This document shows positions 55,080-64,000 of a stretch of DNA of 64,000 nucleotides, in pieces (positions within the stretch are counted from its first letter, which is position 1; each line of letters starts with the position of its first letter). Source of the DNA: Actinoallomurus soli (GTDB taxonomy: Bacteria > Actinomycetota > Actinomycetes > Streptosporangiales > Streptosporangiaceae); the NCBI RefSeq assembly GCF_024055715.1, contig NZ_JAMXMV010000029.1, positions 1 to 64,000 of the forward strand, given 5' to 3'. The notes beneath the pieces are model-generated. The model ran no database searches and had not been told where the DNA came from. It saw only the letters and a program-made list of their open reading frames with translations. A program made the position numbers and the translations under genes.

Positions 55080-55153
55080 GCCTCGTCGGCTCCGGCCGTC
55101 GAGGCGTCCGGTGGTGGCCCTGCATGCGAGTCGTGCGGGGCTTTTTCGTTTGA
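55080..55153 (+). promoter_or_regulatory. infC leader: hairpin, T-tailed terminator and possible 9-codon leader peptide
   Basis: A first hairpin (55080-55105; gcctcg/cgaggc outer and cggc/gccg inner stems with one T-T mismatch) is followed by a second with gccctgca (55117-55124), a 9-base loop and tgcggggc (55134-55141), then TTTTT (55142-55146). The second is a good intrinsic terminator, 60 bases before infC, so it is probably an attenuator. An ATG at 55124 opens MRVVRGFFV and stops at 55151-55153; it overlaps the terminator's right arm and T tract. A ribosome there would disrupt the terminator. Inferred from sequence only. Confidence 0.6.
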
Positions 55154-55206
55154 AAGGGCCAGGGGCATGGCCGGTCAGGACAGCTCGAAAGCCCCAAGGA
55201 GGTCCC

Positions 55207-55797
55207 ATCAGCGCCGAACCGCGTATCAACGAGCGCATTCGCGTGCCCGAGGTCCGGCTCGTCGGTCCGAACGGCGAACAGGTCGGCATCGTGCCGATCG
55301 CCAAGGCACTCGACCTTGCCCGGGAGTCCGACCTTGACCTCGTCGAGGTCGCCCCGACCGCGAGGCCGCCCGTGGCCAAGCTCATGGACTACGGAAAGTT
55401 CAAGTACGAGTCCGCGATGAAGGCCCGCGATGCGCGACGTAACCAGGCGCACACGGTCATCAAGGAGATCAAACTCCGGCCGAAGATCGATCCGCACGAC
55501 TACGGCACCAAGAAGGGCCACGTCGAGCGGTTCCTCAAGGCAGGTGACAAGGTCAAGGTCACGATCATGTTCCGTGGCCGCGAGCAGTCCCGCCCGGAGC
55601 TGGGCTTCCGGCTGCTGCAGCGGTTGGCGGAGGACGTCGAGGAGCTCGGCTTCGTCGAGTCGCGGCCCAAGCAGGACGGCCGCAACATGATCATGGTCCT
55701 CGGGCCGCACAAGAAGAAGAGCGAGGCAAAGGCCGAAGGCCCGCGGGCGACCGGTAGTCGGCTGCGGCGGCAGGAGGAGCACGGTTCCCCGGCCTGA
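55207..55797 (+). CDS. infC: Translation initiation factor IF-3 with a rare AUC start
   Basis: IF-3 keeps 30S subunits free and checks start-codon pairing. The N-terminal domain begins [20 protein letters not shown] and the C-terminal domain includes [36 protein letters not shown] and [12 protein letters not shown]; a basic tail follows. Length about 196 residues. The start is placed at ATC 55207, four bases after AAGGAGG (55196-55202); no ATG, GTG or TTG lies correctly in frame nearby, and an upstream ATG start would add unrelated sequence read from the leader. Rare AUU/AUC starts of infC are known to permit autoregulation by IF-3. Confidence 0.93.
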   Translation: MSAEPRINERIRVPEVRLVGPNGEQVGIVPIAKALDLARESDLDLVEVAPTARPPVAKLMDYGKFKYESAMKARDARRNQAHTVIKEIKLRPKIDPHDYGTKKGHVERFLKAGDKVKVTIMFRGREQSRPELGFRLLQRLAEDVEELGFVESRPKQDGRNMIMVLGPHKKKSEAKAEGPRATGSRLRRQEEHGSPA

Positions 55798-55815
55798 CCG
55801 GGCACTGCTCCGCCA

Positions 55816-55840
55816 CGACCCTGCTCCCTGAGCGGGGTCG
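55816..55840 (+). promoter_or_regulatory. Hairpin between infC and rpmI
   Basis: An 11-bp stem with one G-T pair, cgaccctgctc (55816-55826) and gagcggggtcg (55830-55840), with loop CCT, lies in the 150-base gap. No T tract. It may slow or protect the transcript, or take part in ribosomal-protein autocontrol. Confidence 0.4.
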
Positions 55841-55947
55841 TCTCGCGATGAGGTATGCACACCCGCGCCTTTCCGGCGTCCGGCACTCCCCGCGGAGTTC
55901 CGCACGCCCGGAGTGAGGTGCATGGACATAGGGAGACGTCGGCGACC

Positions 55948-56142
55948 ATGCCGAAGATGAAGACGCACAGTGGTGCCAAGAAGCGTTTCAAGAAGACGGG
56001 CACCGGCAAGGTCATGCGCCGCCGCGCCAACCGCAACCACCTGCTCGAGCACAAGCCGACCAAGCGCACGCGCCGGCTCGACGGAGCGGTCGTCCTGTCG
56101 AAGAGCGACGAGAAGAAGATCAAGAAGCTGCTCGGCGACTGA
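55948..56142 (+). CDS. rpmI: 50S ribosomal protein L35
   Basis: The 64-residue basic protein [20 protein letters not shown].. ending [14 protein letters not shown] is a complete bL35. ATG 55948 is fixed by the universal [14 protein letters not shown] start; a purine stretch (gggaga) lies upstream. It sits between infC and rplT as in most bacteria. Confidence 0.98.
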   Translation: MPKMKTHSGAKKRFKKTGTGKVMRRRANRNHLLEHKPTKRTRRLDGAVVLSKSDEKKIKKLLGD

Positions 56143-56168
56143 GCCCGGCACCACCTGATCGCCGGGCT

Positions 56169-56189
56169 CCGGCACCTGTGCGGTGCCGG
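56169..56189 (+). promoter_or_regulatory. Hairpin between rpmI and rplT
   Basis: A perfect 8-bp stem, ccggcacc (56169-56176) with ggtgccgg (56182-56189), and a 5-base loop. No T tract, so it is unlikely to be a full terminator; it lies where L20-responsive structures occur in other bacteria. Confidence 0.4.
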
Positions 56190-56255
56190 CAGTCCCGTTA
56201 GTCGAACGACCGGCCGGGTCTACGAGACACGGCCTCCACGAAGGAGTTCTAAGAC

Positions 56256-56633
56256 GTGGCACGCGTGAAGCGGGCGGTCAACGCCGCCAAGAAGCGTCGG
56301 GTCGTCCTCGAGCGGGCGAGTGGCTACCGTGGCCAGCGGTCGAGGCTGTACCGCAAGGCCAAGGAGCAGCAGCTCCACTCGATGACGTACGCCTTCCGTG
56401 ACCGGAAGGACCGCAAGGGCCAGTTCCGCCGTCTGTGGATCCAGCGGATCAACGCGGCGGCCCGCGCGAACGGCATGACGTACAACCGGTTCATCCAGGG
56501 CCTGCGCGAGGCCGGGGTCGAGGTCGACCGCCGCATGCTCGCCGAGCTCGCGGTGAACGACGCCGCGGCGTTCGCGGTTCTCGTCGAGACGGCCAAGAAG
56601 GCGCTGCCCGCCGAGGGCAGCGCGGCGGCCTGA
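56256..56633 (+). CDS. rplT: 50S ribosomal protein L20
   Basis: A 125-residue bL20: [20 protein letters not shown] at the start, then [38 protein letters not shown] and [21 protein letters not shown] late assembly protein of the large subunit and, in other bacteria, a repressor of its own operon. GTG 56256 follows AAGGAG (56240-56245). Confidence 0.98.
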   Translation: MARVKRAVNAAKKRRVVLERASGYRGQRSRLYRKAKEQQLHSMTYAFRDRKDRKGQFRRLWIQRINAAARANGMTYNRFIQGLREAGVEVDRRMLAELAVNDAAAFAVLVETAKKALPAEGSAAA

Positions 56634-56653
56634 CCGAGCAGATAACGACGCTG

Positions 56654-57478
56654 ATGGCGGGCCGCGAGCTGACCTCTACTCGATCACCACGGGTGAAGGC
56701 GGCTCGTCGGCTCGCCAAACGCGCCTTCCGCCGCCGTGAGCGGCGGTTCCTCGCCGAAGGCCCCCAGGCCGTACGCGAGGCCCTCGCGCTCGACGAAGTC
56801 CTCGTCGAGCTGTTCACCACCGCCGAGGCGGAGACCCGCCACCACGACCTGATCACCCAGGCGGAGCGGTCCGGTGTCCCGATCTTCCGGGTGAGCGGTG
56901 AGGTCATGGCCGAGCTCGCCCAGACCGTCACGCCGCAGGGCCTGCTGGCCGTCTGCGCGTTCGTGGACGTCGACCTGCCCACGGTGCTCGCACCACCGCC
57001 GCGGCTCGTGACCGTGCTGGCGCACGTGCGGGACCCCGGAAACGCCGGCACGGTGCTGCGCACCGCCGACGCCGCGGGCTCCGACTCCGTGATCTTCACC
57101 GACGCGTCCGTCGATCCGTACAACGGCAAGTGCGTACGCGCGTCCGCGGGCAGCCTGTTCCATCTGCCGGTCGTCGTCGGGCCGCGCTTCGACGTCCTCA
57201 TCCCGGCGCTGAAGGAGTCCGGCCTGACCGTCCTGGCCGCCGACGGCGCGGGAAAGTGCTCCCTGGACGCCGCGCTGGACAACGGCACCCTCACCGGCCC
57301 GACCGCCTGGGTGTTCGGCAATGAGGCGTGGGGCCTGCCGGACGAGATCCTGGACGCGGTCGACGAGGTCGTGCGCGTCCCCATCTACGGCGGCGCCGAG
57401 AGCCTCAACCTCGCCACCGCCGCGGCCGTCTGCCTGTACGCCTCGGCCCGCGCCCAGCGCGCCGGCGAGCCGTCCTGA
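56654..57478 (+). CDS. SpoU/TrmH-family RNA 2'-O-methyltransferase
   Basis: The 274-residue SPOUT enzyme has an N-terminal L30e-like substrate-binding domain (about 1-100) and the knotted methyltransferase domain with the three family motifs: HVRDPGNAGTVLRTADAAG, WVFGNEAWGLPDE and VPIYGGAESLNLATAAAVCL. It methylates ribose in 23S rRNA or tRNA; the exact target is unknown. The same class includes resistance enzymes such as TsnR. ATG 56654 lies 20 bases after the rplT stop and lacks a clear ribosome-binding site. Confidence 0.92.
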   Translation: MAGRELTSTRSPRVKAARRLAKRAFRRRERRFLAEGPQAVREALALDEVLVELFTTAEAETRHHDLITQAERSGVPIFRVSGEVMAELAQTVTPQGLLAVCAFVDVDLPTVLAPPPRLVTVLAHVRDPGNAGTVLRTADAAGSDSVIFTDASVDPYNGKCVRASAGSLFHLPVVVGPRFDVLIPALKESGLTVLAADGAGKCSLDAALDNGTLTGPTAWVFGNEAWGLPDEILDAVDEVVRVPIYGGAESLNLATAAAVCLYASARAQRAGEPS

Positions 57479-57523
57479 CGGCCGCGTCCCCGTGGACCGG
57501 CGGGCACTCCCGAGCCCCGGCCC

Positions 57524-58279
57524 TCAGCGGAGGGCGAGCGCGACGGCCACTCCGAGCCCGAACGTCACGACGACGGCCCGCAGCACCCCCGGGGACATGC
57601 GCCGGGCCACACGGGCGCCGAGGAACCCGCCGGCCAGGCTGGTCACGGCCATGACCCCGACGGCCGGCCAGCGCACCGGGCCGAAGAGCGCGAAGGCGAT
57701 GAGGGCCACCGTGTTGATCACCAGGGACAGGACGGCGCGGACGGCGTTGAGCCGCTGCAGGTGGTCGTGCACGAAGACGCCGAGCAGGCCGAGCAGCATG
57801 ACGCCCAGTCCGGCGCCGAAGTACGCGCCGTAGGCGCCTCCGACCAGCACCCCGCCGTGGAGCATCATCCGGTGCCCGTTCCCGGTGAGGCGCCGCGCCC
57901 CGTCGAGCCGGCGCTTCAGCCACGGCTGTGCGGCGAGGAGGCCGCTGGCCAGCGCGATCAGCACGGGCACGAGCGCGGCGAACACCCCGGCCGGGGTGAC
58001 CAGCAGCAGGACACAGCCGGCGACGGCCCCGAACACACCGGTCACGCTCAGCGCGACCGCGCGTCCGCGCTGACCGTCCAGTTCCGCGCGGTAGCCCGCG
58101 ACGCCCCCGACATAGCCGGGCCACAGCGCGACCGTGTTGGTCACGTTGGCCGCGATGTTCGGACACCCCACGGCCAGCAGAGCGGGGAACGAGATCAGCG
58201 ATCCACCGCCGGCGATCGCGTTGACCCCTCCGGCCGCCACTCCGGCCGCGCCGAGCAGGCCCATGTCGAGGAGGTCCAC
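57524..58279 (-). CDS. TauE/SafE-family permease
   Basis: A 251-residue protein with about seven to eight helices. The repeated family motif appears as GGVNAIAGGGSLISFPALLA (first half) and GAYFGAGLGVMLL plus LNAVRAVLSLVINTVAL (second half). TauE/SafE proteins move sulfite, sulfonates or other small anions. GTG 58279 is chosen because AAGGAG lies upstream on the coding strand; longer frames would add a Pro/Arg-rich stretch. It converges with the methyltransferase gene. Confidence 0.9.
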   Translation of the reverse strand: MDLLDMGLLGAAGVAAGGVNAIAGGGSLISFPALLAVGCPNIAANVTNTVALWPGYVGGVAGYRAELDGQRGRAVALSVTGVFGAVAGCVLLLVTPAGVFAALVPVLIALASGLLAAQPWLKRRLDGARRLTGNGHRMMLHGGVLVGGAYGAYFGAGLGVMLLGLLGVFVHDHLQRLNAVRAVLSLVINTVALIAFALFGPVRWPAVGVMAVTSLAGGFLGARVARRMSPGVLRAVVVTFGLGVAVALALR

Positions 58280-58772
58280 GTGCGGCTCCTTCCCGGGACG
58301 GCGAGCCGGACGGGGGAGCCCAGTTCGCGGTCGCGGAGAGTGGTGGGGTGGTCGATGCACTGTAGCCGGACGCCCCGGGATCGGCCGCGCCCGGCCGATG
58401 CCAGAGGGACGCGGAGCGATGCGTCACCCGTTCGGCGGAGGCCGGATGTGCCGTTCGATACCGAACGCAACAGTGATGTCTTCTCGCTGTAACAAAACGG
58501 CGTCCCGATTCGTTCATTGGACGAAAAGGCGACATGATCGGTGCTGTCGATTCCGTCGCGCCGGATCGGTGGGCCGGCCCGAGGCCGGCTGCGGCTTCCC
58601 GGCGACCGTCTCGGAGCCGACGACGATTCCGATGAACGGGGCAAATAGGTTGGAAACGAACATAAGAGGCATTCCGCTGCCTCGCCGCCGCACGGCGGCG
58701 AGCTGCGAGAGGGGACCGGGCCGGTCCGCGTTGGCGCGCGGGGGCGCCCACCGGTGCCGGGCCGGGCGCGCG
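58280..58772. other. Long spacer before the STAS gene, no gene seen
   Basis: About 490 bases separate the divergent permease and STAS genes. It is less GC-rich near 58440-58550 and holds a palindrome CGTTCG-atac-CGAACG (58452-58467). An in-frame ATG at 58632 could extend the STAS protein by 47 residues, but it has no ribosome-binding site and the added sequence is unlike the family. I see no coding region or RNA gene. Confidence 0.5.
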
Positions 58773-59105
58773 ATGGCGGCCAGGGTCGTACGACGGGACG
58801 GCGCGGCGGCGGTCGTGGCGATCGTCGGCGAGATCGACGTGCAGACGGCGGGGCGGCTGCGCACGGATCTCCTCGCCCTCATCGAGGGCGGCCACACGAA
58901 CCTGGTCGCCGACTTCGGCGCCGTCAGCTTCTGCGACGCCGCCGGGCTCGGCGCGCTGGTCGCGGTGGGCAACCGGCTGCGCGAGAAAGGCGGCACGCTC
59001 CGGCTGGCGCGGGTGCGGCCCGCTCAGCGCCGGATTCTGCGAATCACTCGGCTCGACGAGCTGTTTCCGACGTATGACACGGTCGACGAGGCGTTCGGTA
59101 ACTGA
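58773..59105 (+). CDS. STAS-domain anti-sigma-factor antagonist
   Basis: A 110-residue single STAS domain: VVAIVGEIDVQTAGRLRTDL, NLVADFGAVSFCDAAGLGAL (the Ser in VSFCDAAGLG is the residue phosphorylated by anti-sigma kinases in SpoIIAA/RsbV relatives, although here the usual D-SxG pattern reads DAAG, shifting or removing the Ser) and NRLREKGGTLRLARV. It should work in partner switching. No cognate kinase or sigma factor adjoins it; the nearest GHKL ATPase of this type is at 27176. Start uncertain. Confidence 0.85.
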   Translation: MAARVVRRDGAAAVVAIVGEIDVQTAGRLRTDLLALIEGGHTNLVADFGAVSFCDAAGLGALVAVGNRLREKGGTLRLARVRPAQRRILRITRLDELFPTYDTVDEAFGN

Positions 59106-59224
59106 GGTCCGGGTGACATGCCGGGACATCCGTAATTAACGACACGGGCGTGGCGCTATTTACGTCGTCCGCACTAGAGTCAGGCCAGCACTGTCAATAG
59201 GGAGCCGGGGGAGGTGCCGCGGTC

Positions 59225-60319
59225 GTGGGCGGATCGGTGCCGCGCGGCGTTGAACCTCCCGCCGGCCAGGCGGCGCGCTGGGACGTCTCTCCCGACGCGC
59301 TGCCCGACGGGCTCATCGTGGCCGACGCCGACCGGCGGGTCGTGGTGTTCAACCGGGCCGCCGCCCGGTTGACCGGCATCACGCGGGCCGAGGCGCTCGG
59401 CCGCGACTTCGCCGACGTCCTGCCGCTGCGCGACGCCGACGGCCGCGACTGGTGGAAGTGCCTCGACCCGTACGGCGGCCTGGCCACCCGCACCCGCCAT
59501 CCGGAGCGGCCGCTCTACCTCGGCGAGGGGCCCGAGCTGCTGGTCACCGCCTCGTACGACCGCGAGCGGGACGGCACCGTCCGCCGCTTCACGATCGCGC
59601 TGCGCGACGCGGCCGAGCGCGCCCGGCACGAGCGCGGCCGCGCCGACCTCGTCTCCACCGTCGCCCACGAGCTGCGGTCCCCGCTGACGAGCGTCAAGGG
59701 CTTCACCGCCACCCTGCTGGCCAAGTGGCACCGGTTCAACGACGACCAGAAGCGGGTCATGCTCGAGACGGTCAACTCCGACGCCGACCGGGTGACCCGG
59801 CTGATCACGGAGCTGCTCGACGTCTCACGCATCGAGGCGGGCCGGCTGGAGATGCGCCGCCAGGTCGTCGACCTCGTCGAGGAGGCCCGCAAGATCATCG
59901 CCGGCCGGGTCGCGGCGGGCGACCCGGCGGACCGGTTCAAGCTGGAGGTCACCGGCGCGCTGCCGGAGATGTGGCTCGATCCGGACAAGATTGACCAGAT
60001 CATCGGCAATCTCGTCGAGAACGCTCTGCGTCACGGGGCTGGTACCGTAACGATCGTGGTGGAGCCGGACGCGAACACGCGTGGAGCCGTCGTCGCCGTG
60101 CGCGACGAGGGCGAGGGCATCCCGCCCGAGGCGGCACACCGCGTCTTCCGCCAGTTCTGGCGCGGTCACGGCCAGCCCCGCGGCGGCACCGGCCTCGGCC
60201 TCTACATCGTGAAGGGCCTCGTCGAGGCTCATGGCGGCACCATCGCCGTGCGGCGCGCCCCGAGCGGCGGCGCCGAGTTCCGATTTAGCCTGCCCGCCGG
60301 GGCTCCAGACTTCGCCTGA
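59225..60319 (+). CDS. PAS-domain sensor histidine kinase
   Basis: A 364-residue cytoplasmic kinase. An N-terminal PAS domain (about 18-130: ALPDGLIVADADRRVVVFNR, LTGITRAEALGRDFADVLPL) is followed by the HisKA dimerisation domain with the phosphorylation site His148 in TVAHELRSPLTSVKGF, then the ATPase domain (IIGNLVENALRHG N box, VRDEGEGIP G1, GGTGLGLYIVKGLVEAHGG G2). No membrane segment. No response-regulator gene is adjacent, so it is an orphan. GTG 59225 follows GGGGGAGG at a 10-base distance. Confidence 0.92.
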   Translation: MGGSVPRGVEPPAGQAARWDVSPDALPDGLIVADADRRVVVFNRAAARLTGITRAEALGRDFADVLPLRDADGRDWWKCLDPYGGLATRTRHPERPLYLGEGPELLVTASYDRERDGTVRRFTIALRDAAERARHERGRADLVSTVAHELRSPLTSVKGFTATLLAKWHRFNDDQKRVMLETVNSDADRVTRLITELLDVSRIEAGRLEMRRQVVDLVEEARKIIAGRVAAGDPADRFKLEVTGALPEMWLDPDKIDQIIGNLVENALRHGAGTVTIVVEPDANTRGAVVAVRDEGEGIPPEAAHRVFRQFWRGHGQPRGGTGLGLYIVKGLVEAHGGTIAVRRAPSGGAEFRFSLPAGAPDFA

Positions 60320-60445
60320 GAGCGCCGCGGGCTTCCCGAGCGGCCCCGTCCTGCCATGATCGTCTGATGGCCGCGTCACGGGCCGCAGGCCGTGCGCCGA
60401 CTAGACTCGATCGCCGTTCCGCCATTGCTGGAGTAACTGACACTC

Positions 60446-61555
60446 ATGTCCGCACCCAACAAGTCATATGACCCCGTCGAGGTCACCGCGCTCCATCCGG
60501 ACGAGGTGGCCCGCGCGCGGGATGAGGCCCTCGCCGCGATCAGGGCCGCCGCGAGCCTCGACGAGCTGAAGCAGGTCCGCCTCGCCCACGCCGGCGACCG
60601 CTCGCCGCTCGCGCTCGCCAACCGGGAGATCGGCGCCCTGCCGCCGCACGCCAAGGCCGAAGCGGGCAAGCGTGTCGGCACGGCCCGCCGTGAGGTCTCC
60701 GAGGCGCTCAAGACCCGTCAGGCCGAGCTGGAGGAGGAGCGCGACCAGCGCGTCCTCGTCGAGGAGGCCGTCGACGTCACCCTGCGGTTCGACCGAAACC
60801 CGCGCGGCGCCCGCCACCCGGTGACCACCATCGCCGAGCGCATGGCCGACGTCTTCGTCTCCATGGGCTTCGAGCTGGCCGAGGGCCCCGAGGTCGAGGC
60901 CGAGTGGTTCAACTTCGACGCGCTCAACTTCCCGCCCGCCCACCCGGCGCGCGAGATGCAGGACACCTTCTTCGTCGAGTCCGAGGACTCCGGGCTGGTC
61001 CTGCGGACCCACACCTCGCCGGTGCAGATCCGCGCCCTGCTCACCCGTGAGCTGCCCGTCTACGTCGTGTGCACCGGCCGCACCTTCCGCACCGACGAGC
61101 TCGACGCGACGCACAGCCCCGTCTTCCACCAGATGGAAGGCCTCGTCGTCGACGAGGGGATCACGATGGCCGACCTGCGCGGTGCCATCGGCGCGTTCGT
61201 CACCGGAATGTTCGGCGCGGGGCTGAAGACCCGGTTCCGCCCGTACTACTTCCCGTTCACCGAGCCGTCCGCCGAGGTGGACATGCAGTGCTTCGTCTGC
61301 CGCGGCGCCTCGGCCGAGCCGGGCGGCGAGCCCTGCCGCACCTGCCGGTCCGAGGGCTGGATCGAGCTGGGCGGCTGCGGCATGGTCAACCCGCGGGTGC
61401 TGGTCGCCGCCGGGGTCGACCCGGAGCGGTACAGCGGCTGGGCGTTCGGCCTCGGCGTCGAGCGGACGCTGATGTTCCGGCACGGTGTCGAGGACATGCA
61501 CGACATGTTCGAGGGTGACGTGCGCTTCACCCAGGCGTTCGGGATGGAGATCTGA
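60446..61555 (+). CDS. pheS: Phenylalanyl-tRNA synthetase alpha subunit
   Basis: The 369-residue catalytic subunit of the alpha2-beta2 enzyme. A helical N-terminal arm (about 1-100) precedes the class II core: [73 protein letters not shown] and motif 3 [12 protein letters not shown]. It also carries four cysteines in [18 protein letters not shown], an extension seen in actinobacterial and some other PheS proteins. ATG 60446; its stop overlaps the pheT start (TGATG). Confidence 0.97.
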   Translation: MSAPNKSYDPVEVTALHPDEVARARDEALAAIRAAASLDELKQVRLAHAGDRSPLALANREIGALPPHAKAEAGKRVGTARREVSEALKTRQAELEEERDQRVLVEEAVDVTLRFDRNPRGARHPVTTIAERMADVFVSMGFELAEGPEVEAEWFNFDALNFPPAHPAREMQDTFFVESEDSGLVLRTHTSPVQIRALLTRELPVYVVCTGRTFRTDELDATHSPVFHQMEGLVVDEGITMADLRGAIGAFVTGMFGAGLKTRFRPYYFPFTEPSAEVDMQCFVCRGASAEPGGEPCRTCRSEGWIELGGCGMVNPRVLVAAGVDPERYSGWAFGLGVERTLMFRHGVEDMHDMFEGDVRFTQAFGMEI

Positions 61556-64000
61556 TGCGCGTCCCTGTTTCGTGGCTGCGGGAGTACGCCCAGCTGCCCG
61601 CCGTGGTCACCGCCCGTGACATCGCCCAGAAGCTGATCGCGGCCGGCCTGGAGGTCGAGTCCGTCGAGGCCGTCGGGCACGACGTGTCCGGCGTGATCAC
61701 CGGCCAGATCCTGGAGATCGAGGAGCTGACCGGCTTCAAGAAGCCGATCCGCTTCTGCCAGGTCGACGTCGGCGAGGCGGAGCCGCGCGGCATCGTCTGC
61801 GGTGCGACCAACTTCACCGTCGGCGACCGGGTCCCGGTCTCGCTGCCGGGGGCCGTCCTGCCCGGCGGCTTCAAGATCGCCGCGCGCAAGACGTACGGCC
61901 GGGTGTCCGACGGCATGATCTGCTCCGAGGCCGAGCTCGGCCTGGCCGAGAGCAGCCCCGGCATCCTCGTCCTGCCGGCGGACACGCCGCTCGGCGCCGA
62001 CTTCGTCGAGCTGGCCGGGCTGCGCGACGAGGTGCTCGACATCGCGATCACGCCCGACCGCGGCTACACCGCGTCGATCCGCGGCGTGGCCCGTGAGGCG
62101 GCGACCGCGTTCGGCGTGCCGTTCCGTGACCCGGCCGACGTCGAGGTCCCGGCCGAGACCGGCGAGTCGTACCCCGCGAGCATCGCGGACCCGACCGGCT
62201 GTGACCGCTTCGTGCTGCGGGAGGTGCGCGGCTTCGCGCCGGACACGCCGTCTCCGCTGTGGCTGCGGGTCCGGCTGGCCCGCGCCGGGATGCGCTCGGT
62301 GTCCCTGGCCGTCGACGTCACCAATTACCTCATGCTGGAGCTGGGCCAGCCGCTGCACGCCTTCGACCGGGCCAAGCTCACCGGCCCGATCGTCGTGCGC
62401 CGCGCGGAGCCCGGCGAACGGCTGGAGACCCTCGACCACGTCGTACGGGACCTGCACCCGGACGACGTCCTGATCACCGATGGGTCGGGCCCGATCTCGC
62501 TGGCCGGCACGATGGGCGGCCTGACGACCGAGATCGACGAGAAGTCGACCGACATGGTGATCGAGGGCGCGCACTTCTCGGCGAGCGACCTGGCGCGCCA
62601 GGGCCGCCGCCACAAGCTCAAGAGCGAGGCGCTGTACCGGTTCGAGCGCGGCGTCGACCGGGAGCTGCCGCTCGTGGCGACCCACCGGGCCGTCCGGATG
62701 CTCGCCGAGCTCGGTGGTGCGGAGATCCTTCCGGGGGTCACCCACGCCGAGGCGCCGGCGGAGAACGTCACGATCACGGTCGCCGCGGACCACCCGGACC
62801 GCGTCGCGGGCGTCGCGTACGGCCGCGACACGGTGGTCAGGCGGCTCCGTGACGTGGGCTGCGAGGTCACCGGCGAGGACGTCCTGACCGTGACGCCGCC
62901 GTCCTGGCGGCCGGACCTGCGCGACCCGAACGACCTCGCGGAGGAGGTCATCCGGCTGGAGGGCTACGAGAACATCCCGGCCCGTGCGCCGCGCTCGGTG
63001 GCCGGCCGTGGCCTCACCCCGGCGCAGCGGCTGCGCCGCCGCGTCGGCCGCGCTCTCGCCTCCGCGGGATACGACGAGGTGATCGACTACCCGTTCGTGT
63101 CCGCGGCCGACTGGGACGCGCTGCAGCTGCCCGCCGACGACGCCCGCCGGCGCGCGCTGCGGCTGGCCAACCCGCTCACCGAGGACGAGCCGTACCTCCG
63201 GACGACGCTGCTGCCGGCGATGCTGCGCACGCTGCACCGCAACCTCGGGCGCGGCTTCACCGACGTCGCCCTGTTCGAGACGGGCCTGGTCTACCGGCCC
63301 CGACCGGACGCCCCGACGCCGCCCCGGCCGCCGGTCGACCGGGCGCCCACCGCGGAGGAGCTCGCCGCGATCGAGGCGGCTCTGCCCGACCAGCCGTTCC
63401 GCGTCGCGGTCGTCCTGGCCGGAAGCCGCGAGCCGGCCGGCTGGTGGGGCGAGGGCCGCCCGGCGACCTGGGCCGATGCCATCGAGGCCGCGCGGATCGT
63501 CGCGGCCGAGGCGGGCGTCGAGCTGGAGGTCAAGGCGGACCGGCACGCGCCCTGGCACCCCGGCCGCTGCGCCGCGCTGTTCGCCGACGGGACGCTCGTC
63601 GGCCACGCGGGAGAGCTGCACCCCCGTGTGACGAAGGCGTTCGACCTGCCGGCCCGCGCCTGCGCGATGGAGCTCGAGCTGAGCCGGCTGGAGTCGAAGG
63701 CGGCCGGTACGGTGCTCGCGCCGCACATCGCGACGTACCCGGTGGCCACCCAGGACATCGCGCTCACCGTGGCCCGGGACGTCCCCGCGGCCGAGGTGGA
63801 GGCCGCCCTGCGGGCGGGCGTCGAGGGCCACGGCGCCGCCGGGCTGCTGGAGTCGATCCGGCTGTTCGACGTCTACACGGGGGAGCAGGTCGGCGAGGGC
63901 AACAAGTCGCTGGCCTACACGCTGCGCTTCCGCGCCCCCGACCGTACGCTCACCGCCGAGGAGACGACCGCCGTCCGGGACGCCGCCGTCGCAGCGGCGG
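61555..64000 (+). CDS. pheT: Phenylalanyl-tRNA synthetase beta subunit (3' end cut by window)
   Basis: From ATG 61555 the frame is open to the last base, giving 815 residues without a stop. It starts [20 protein letters not shown] and contains the tRNA-binding EMAP-like domain (about 40-150: [31 protein letters not shown]), the B3/B4 domain with the editing site region ([20 protein letters not shown]), the B5 domain, and the catalytic-like domain (about 480-690: [15 protein letters not shown]). The C-terminal anticodon-binding domain ([20 protein letters not shown]) is underway at the window edge, so only a few residues are missing. Confidence 0.96.
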   Translation, partial: MRVPVSWLREYAQLPAVVTARDIAQKLIAAGLEVESVEAVGHDVSGVITGQILEIEELTGFKKPIRFCQVDVGEAEPRGIVCGATNFTVGDRVPVSLPGAVLPGGFKIAARKTYGRVSDGMICSEAELGLAESSPGILVLPADTPLGADFVELAGLRDEVLDIAITPDRGYTASIRGVAREAATAFGVPFRDPADVEVPAETGESYPASIADPTGCDRFVLREVRGFAPDTPSPLWLRVRLARAGMRSVSLAVDVTNYLMLELGQPLHAFDRAKLTGPIVVRRAEPGERLETLDHVVRDLHPDDVLITDGSGPISLAGTMGGLTTEIDEKSTDMVIEGAHFSASDLARQGRRHKLKSEALYRFERGVDRELPLVATHRAVRMLAELGGAEILPGVTHAEAPAENVTITVAADHPDRVAGVAYGRDTVVRRLRDVGCEVTGEDVLTVTPPSWRPDLRDPNDLAEEVIRLEGYENIPARAPRSVAGRGLTPAQRLRRRVGRALASAGYDEVIDYPFVSAADWDALQLPADDARRRALRLANPLTEDEPYLRTTLLPAMLRTLHRNLGRGFTDVALFETGLVYRPRPDAPTPPRPPVDRAPTAEELAAIEAALPDQPFRVAVVLAGSREPAGWWGEGRPATWADAIEAARIVAAEAGVELEVKADRHAPWHPGRCAALFADGTLVGHAGELHPRVTKAFDLPARACAMELELSRLESKAAGTVLAPHIATYPVATQDIALTVARDVPAAEVEAALRAGVEGHGAAGLLESIRLFDVYTGEQVGEGNKSLAYTLRFRAPDRTLTAEETTAVRDAAVAAA

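Noticed and set aside
58632-58772. N-terminal extension of the STAS protein from ATG 58632
   Set aside because: No ribosome-binding site, and the added Arg-rich residues are unlike STAS proteins.
61246-63831. An 861-residue minus-strand frame across pheS and pheT
   Set aside because: pheS and pheT are certain on the plus strand, and the antisense product shows no motif.

Overview
The window is a high-GC actinobacterial chromosome segment. GTG starts, four-base ATGA or GTGA overlaps and the core gene order (pdxS..pdxT-yebC-ruvCAB-yajC-secDF-apt-relA, hisS-aspS, rarA..alaS-ruvX-mltG-aroE, infC-rpmI-rplT..pheST) all point to a filamentous actinomycete. The order Streptosporangiales (for example Thermomonosporaceae) is my best guess, but it rests on gene content and not on a marker search.

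Layout. 0-5.4 kb: a tandem repeat, a DUF3048 lipoprotein, then the vitamin B6 pair pdxS and pdxT separated by a DUF6928-like gene and an XRE-TPR regulator. 5.4-15.9 kb: yebC, an Eis-like acetyltransferase, Holliday-junction genes ruvC-ruvA-ruvB with a repeat-built small frame coupled between ruvA and ruvB, the yajC-secD-secF export genes, apt, and a penicillin-binding protein on the other strand. 16-25 kb: relA, a DUF349 protein, a membrane-anchored cyclophilin, an MBL-fold hydrolase, hisS and aspS. 25-32 kb is accessory: a frameshifted DUF4253 gene, a DUF397/XRE-DUF5753/HATPase locus, DUF4291, a cytochrome P450, and a LacI regulator followed by a FAD oxidoreductase.

32.2-41.3 kb holds the most unusual content. 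It is a six-gene operon-like run encoding an FrlB-type (fructosamine-6-phosphate) deglycase, an FrlD-type kinase, both subunits of a hydantoinase/5-oxoprolinase, an MHS-family transporter and a cytoplasmic gamma-glutamyltransferase-fold hydrolase whose glutamate-binding residues are not conserved. It diverges from the LacI gene across three copies of a 14-bp operator-like palindrome. It reads as an uptake and breakdown pathway for a glycated (Amadori-type) amino acid or lactam; the substrate is unknown.

41-45 kb: a GNAT, an MmyB-type regulator, an AhpD-like protein, a frameshifted cupin gene, and a PhzF protein preceded by a small coupled frame. 45.5-52.7 kb: rarA, two small membrane-associated proteins, alaS, ruvX, mltG and aroE in a tightly packed operon. 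52.7-55 kb: a PadR/membrane-protein pair and an RlmA-type methyltransferase. 55-57.5 kb: infC (AUC start, with a terminator-bearing leader), rpmI, rplT and a SpoU methyltransferase. 57.5-64 kb: a TauE/SafE permease, a STAS protein, a PAS histidine kinase, pheS, and pheT running off the end.

A recurring theme is short tandem arrays (24, 38 and 45 bp units) between genes, several starting at or just after a stop codon. No rRNA, tRNA, insertion sequence or CRISPR array was recognised by eye.
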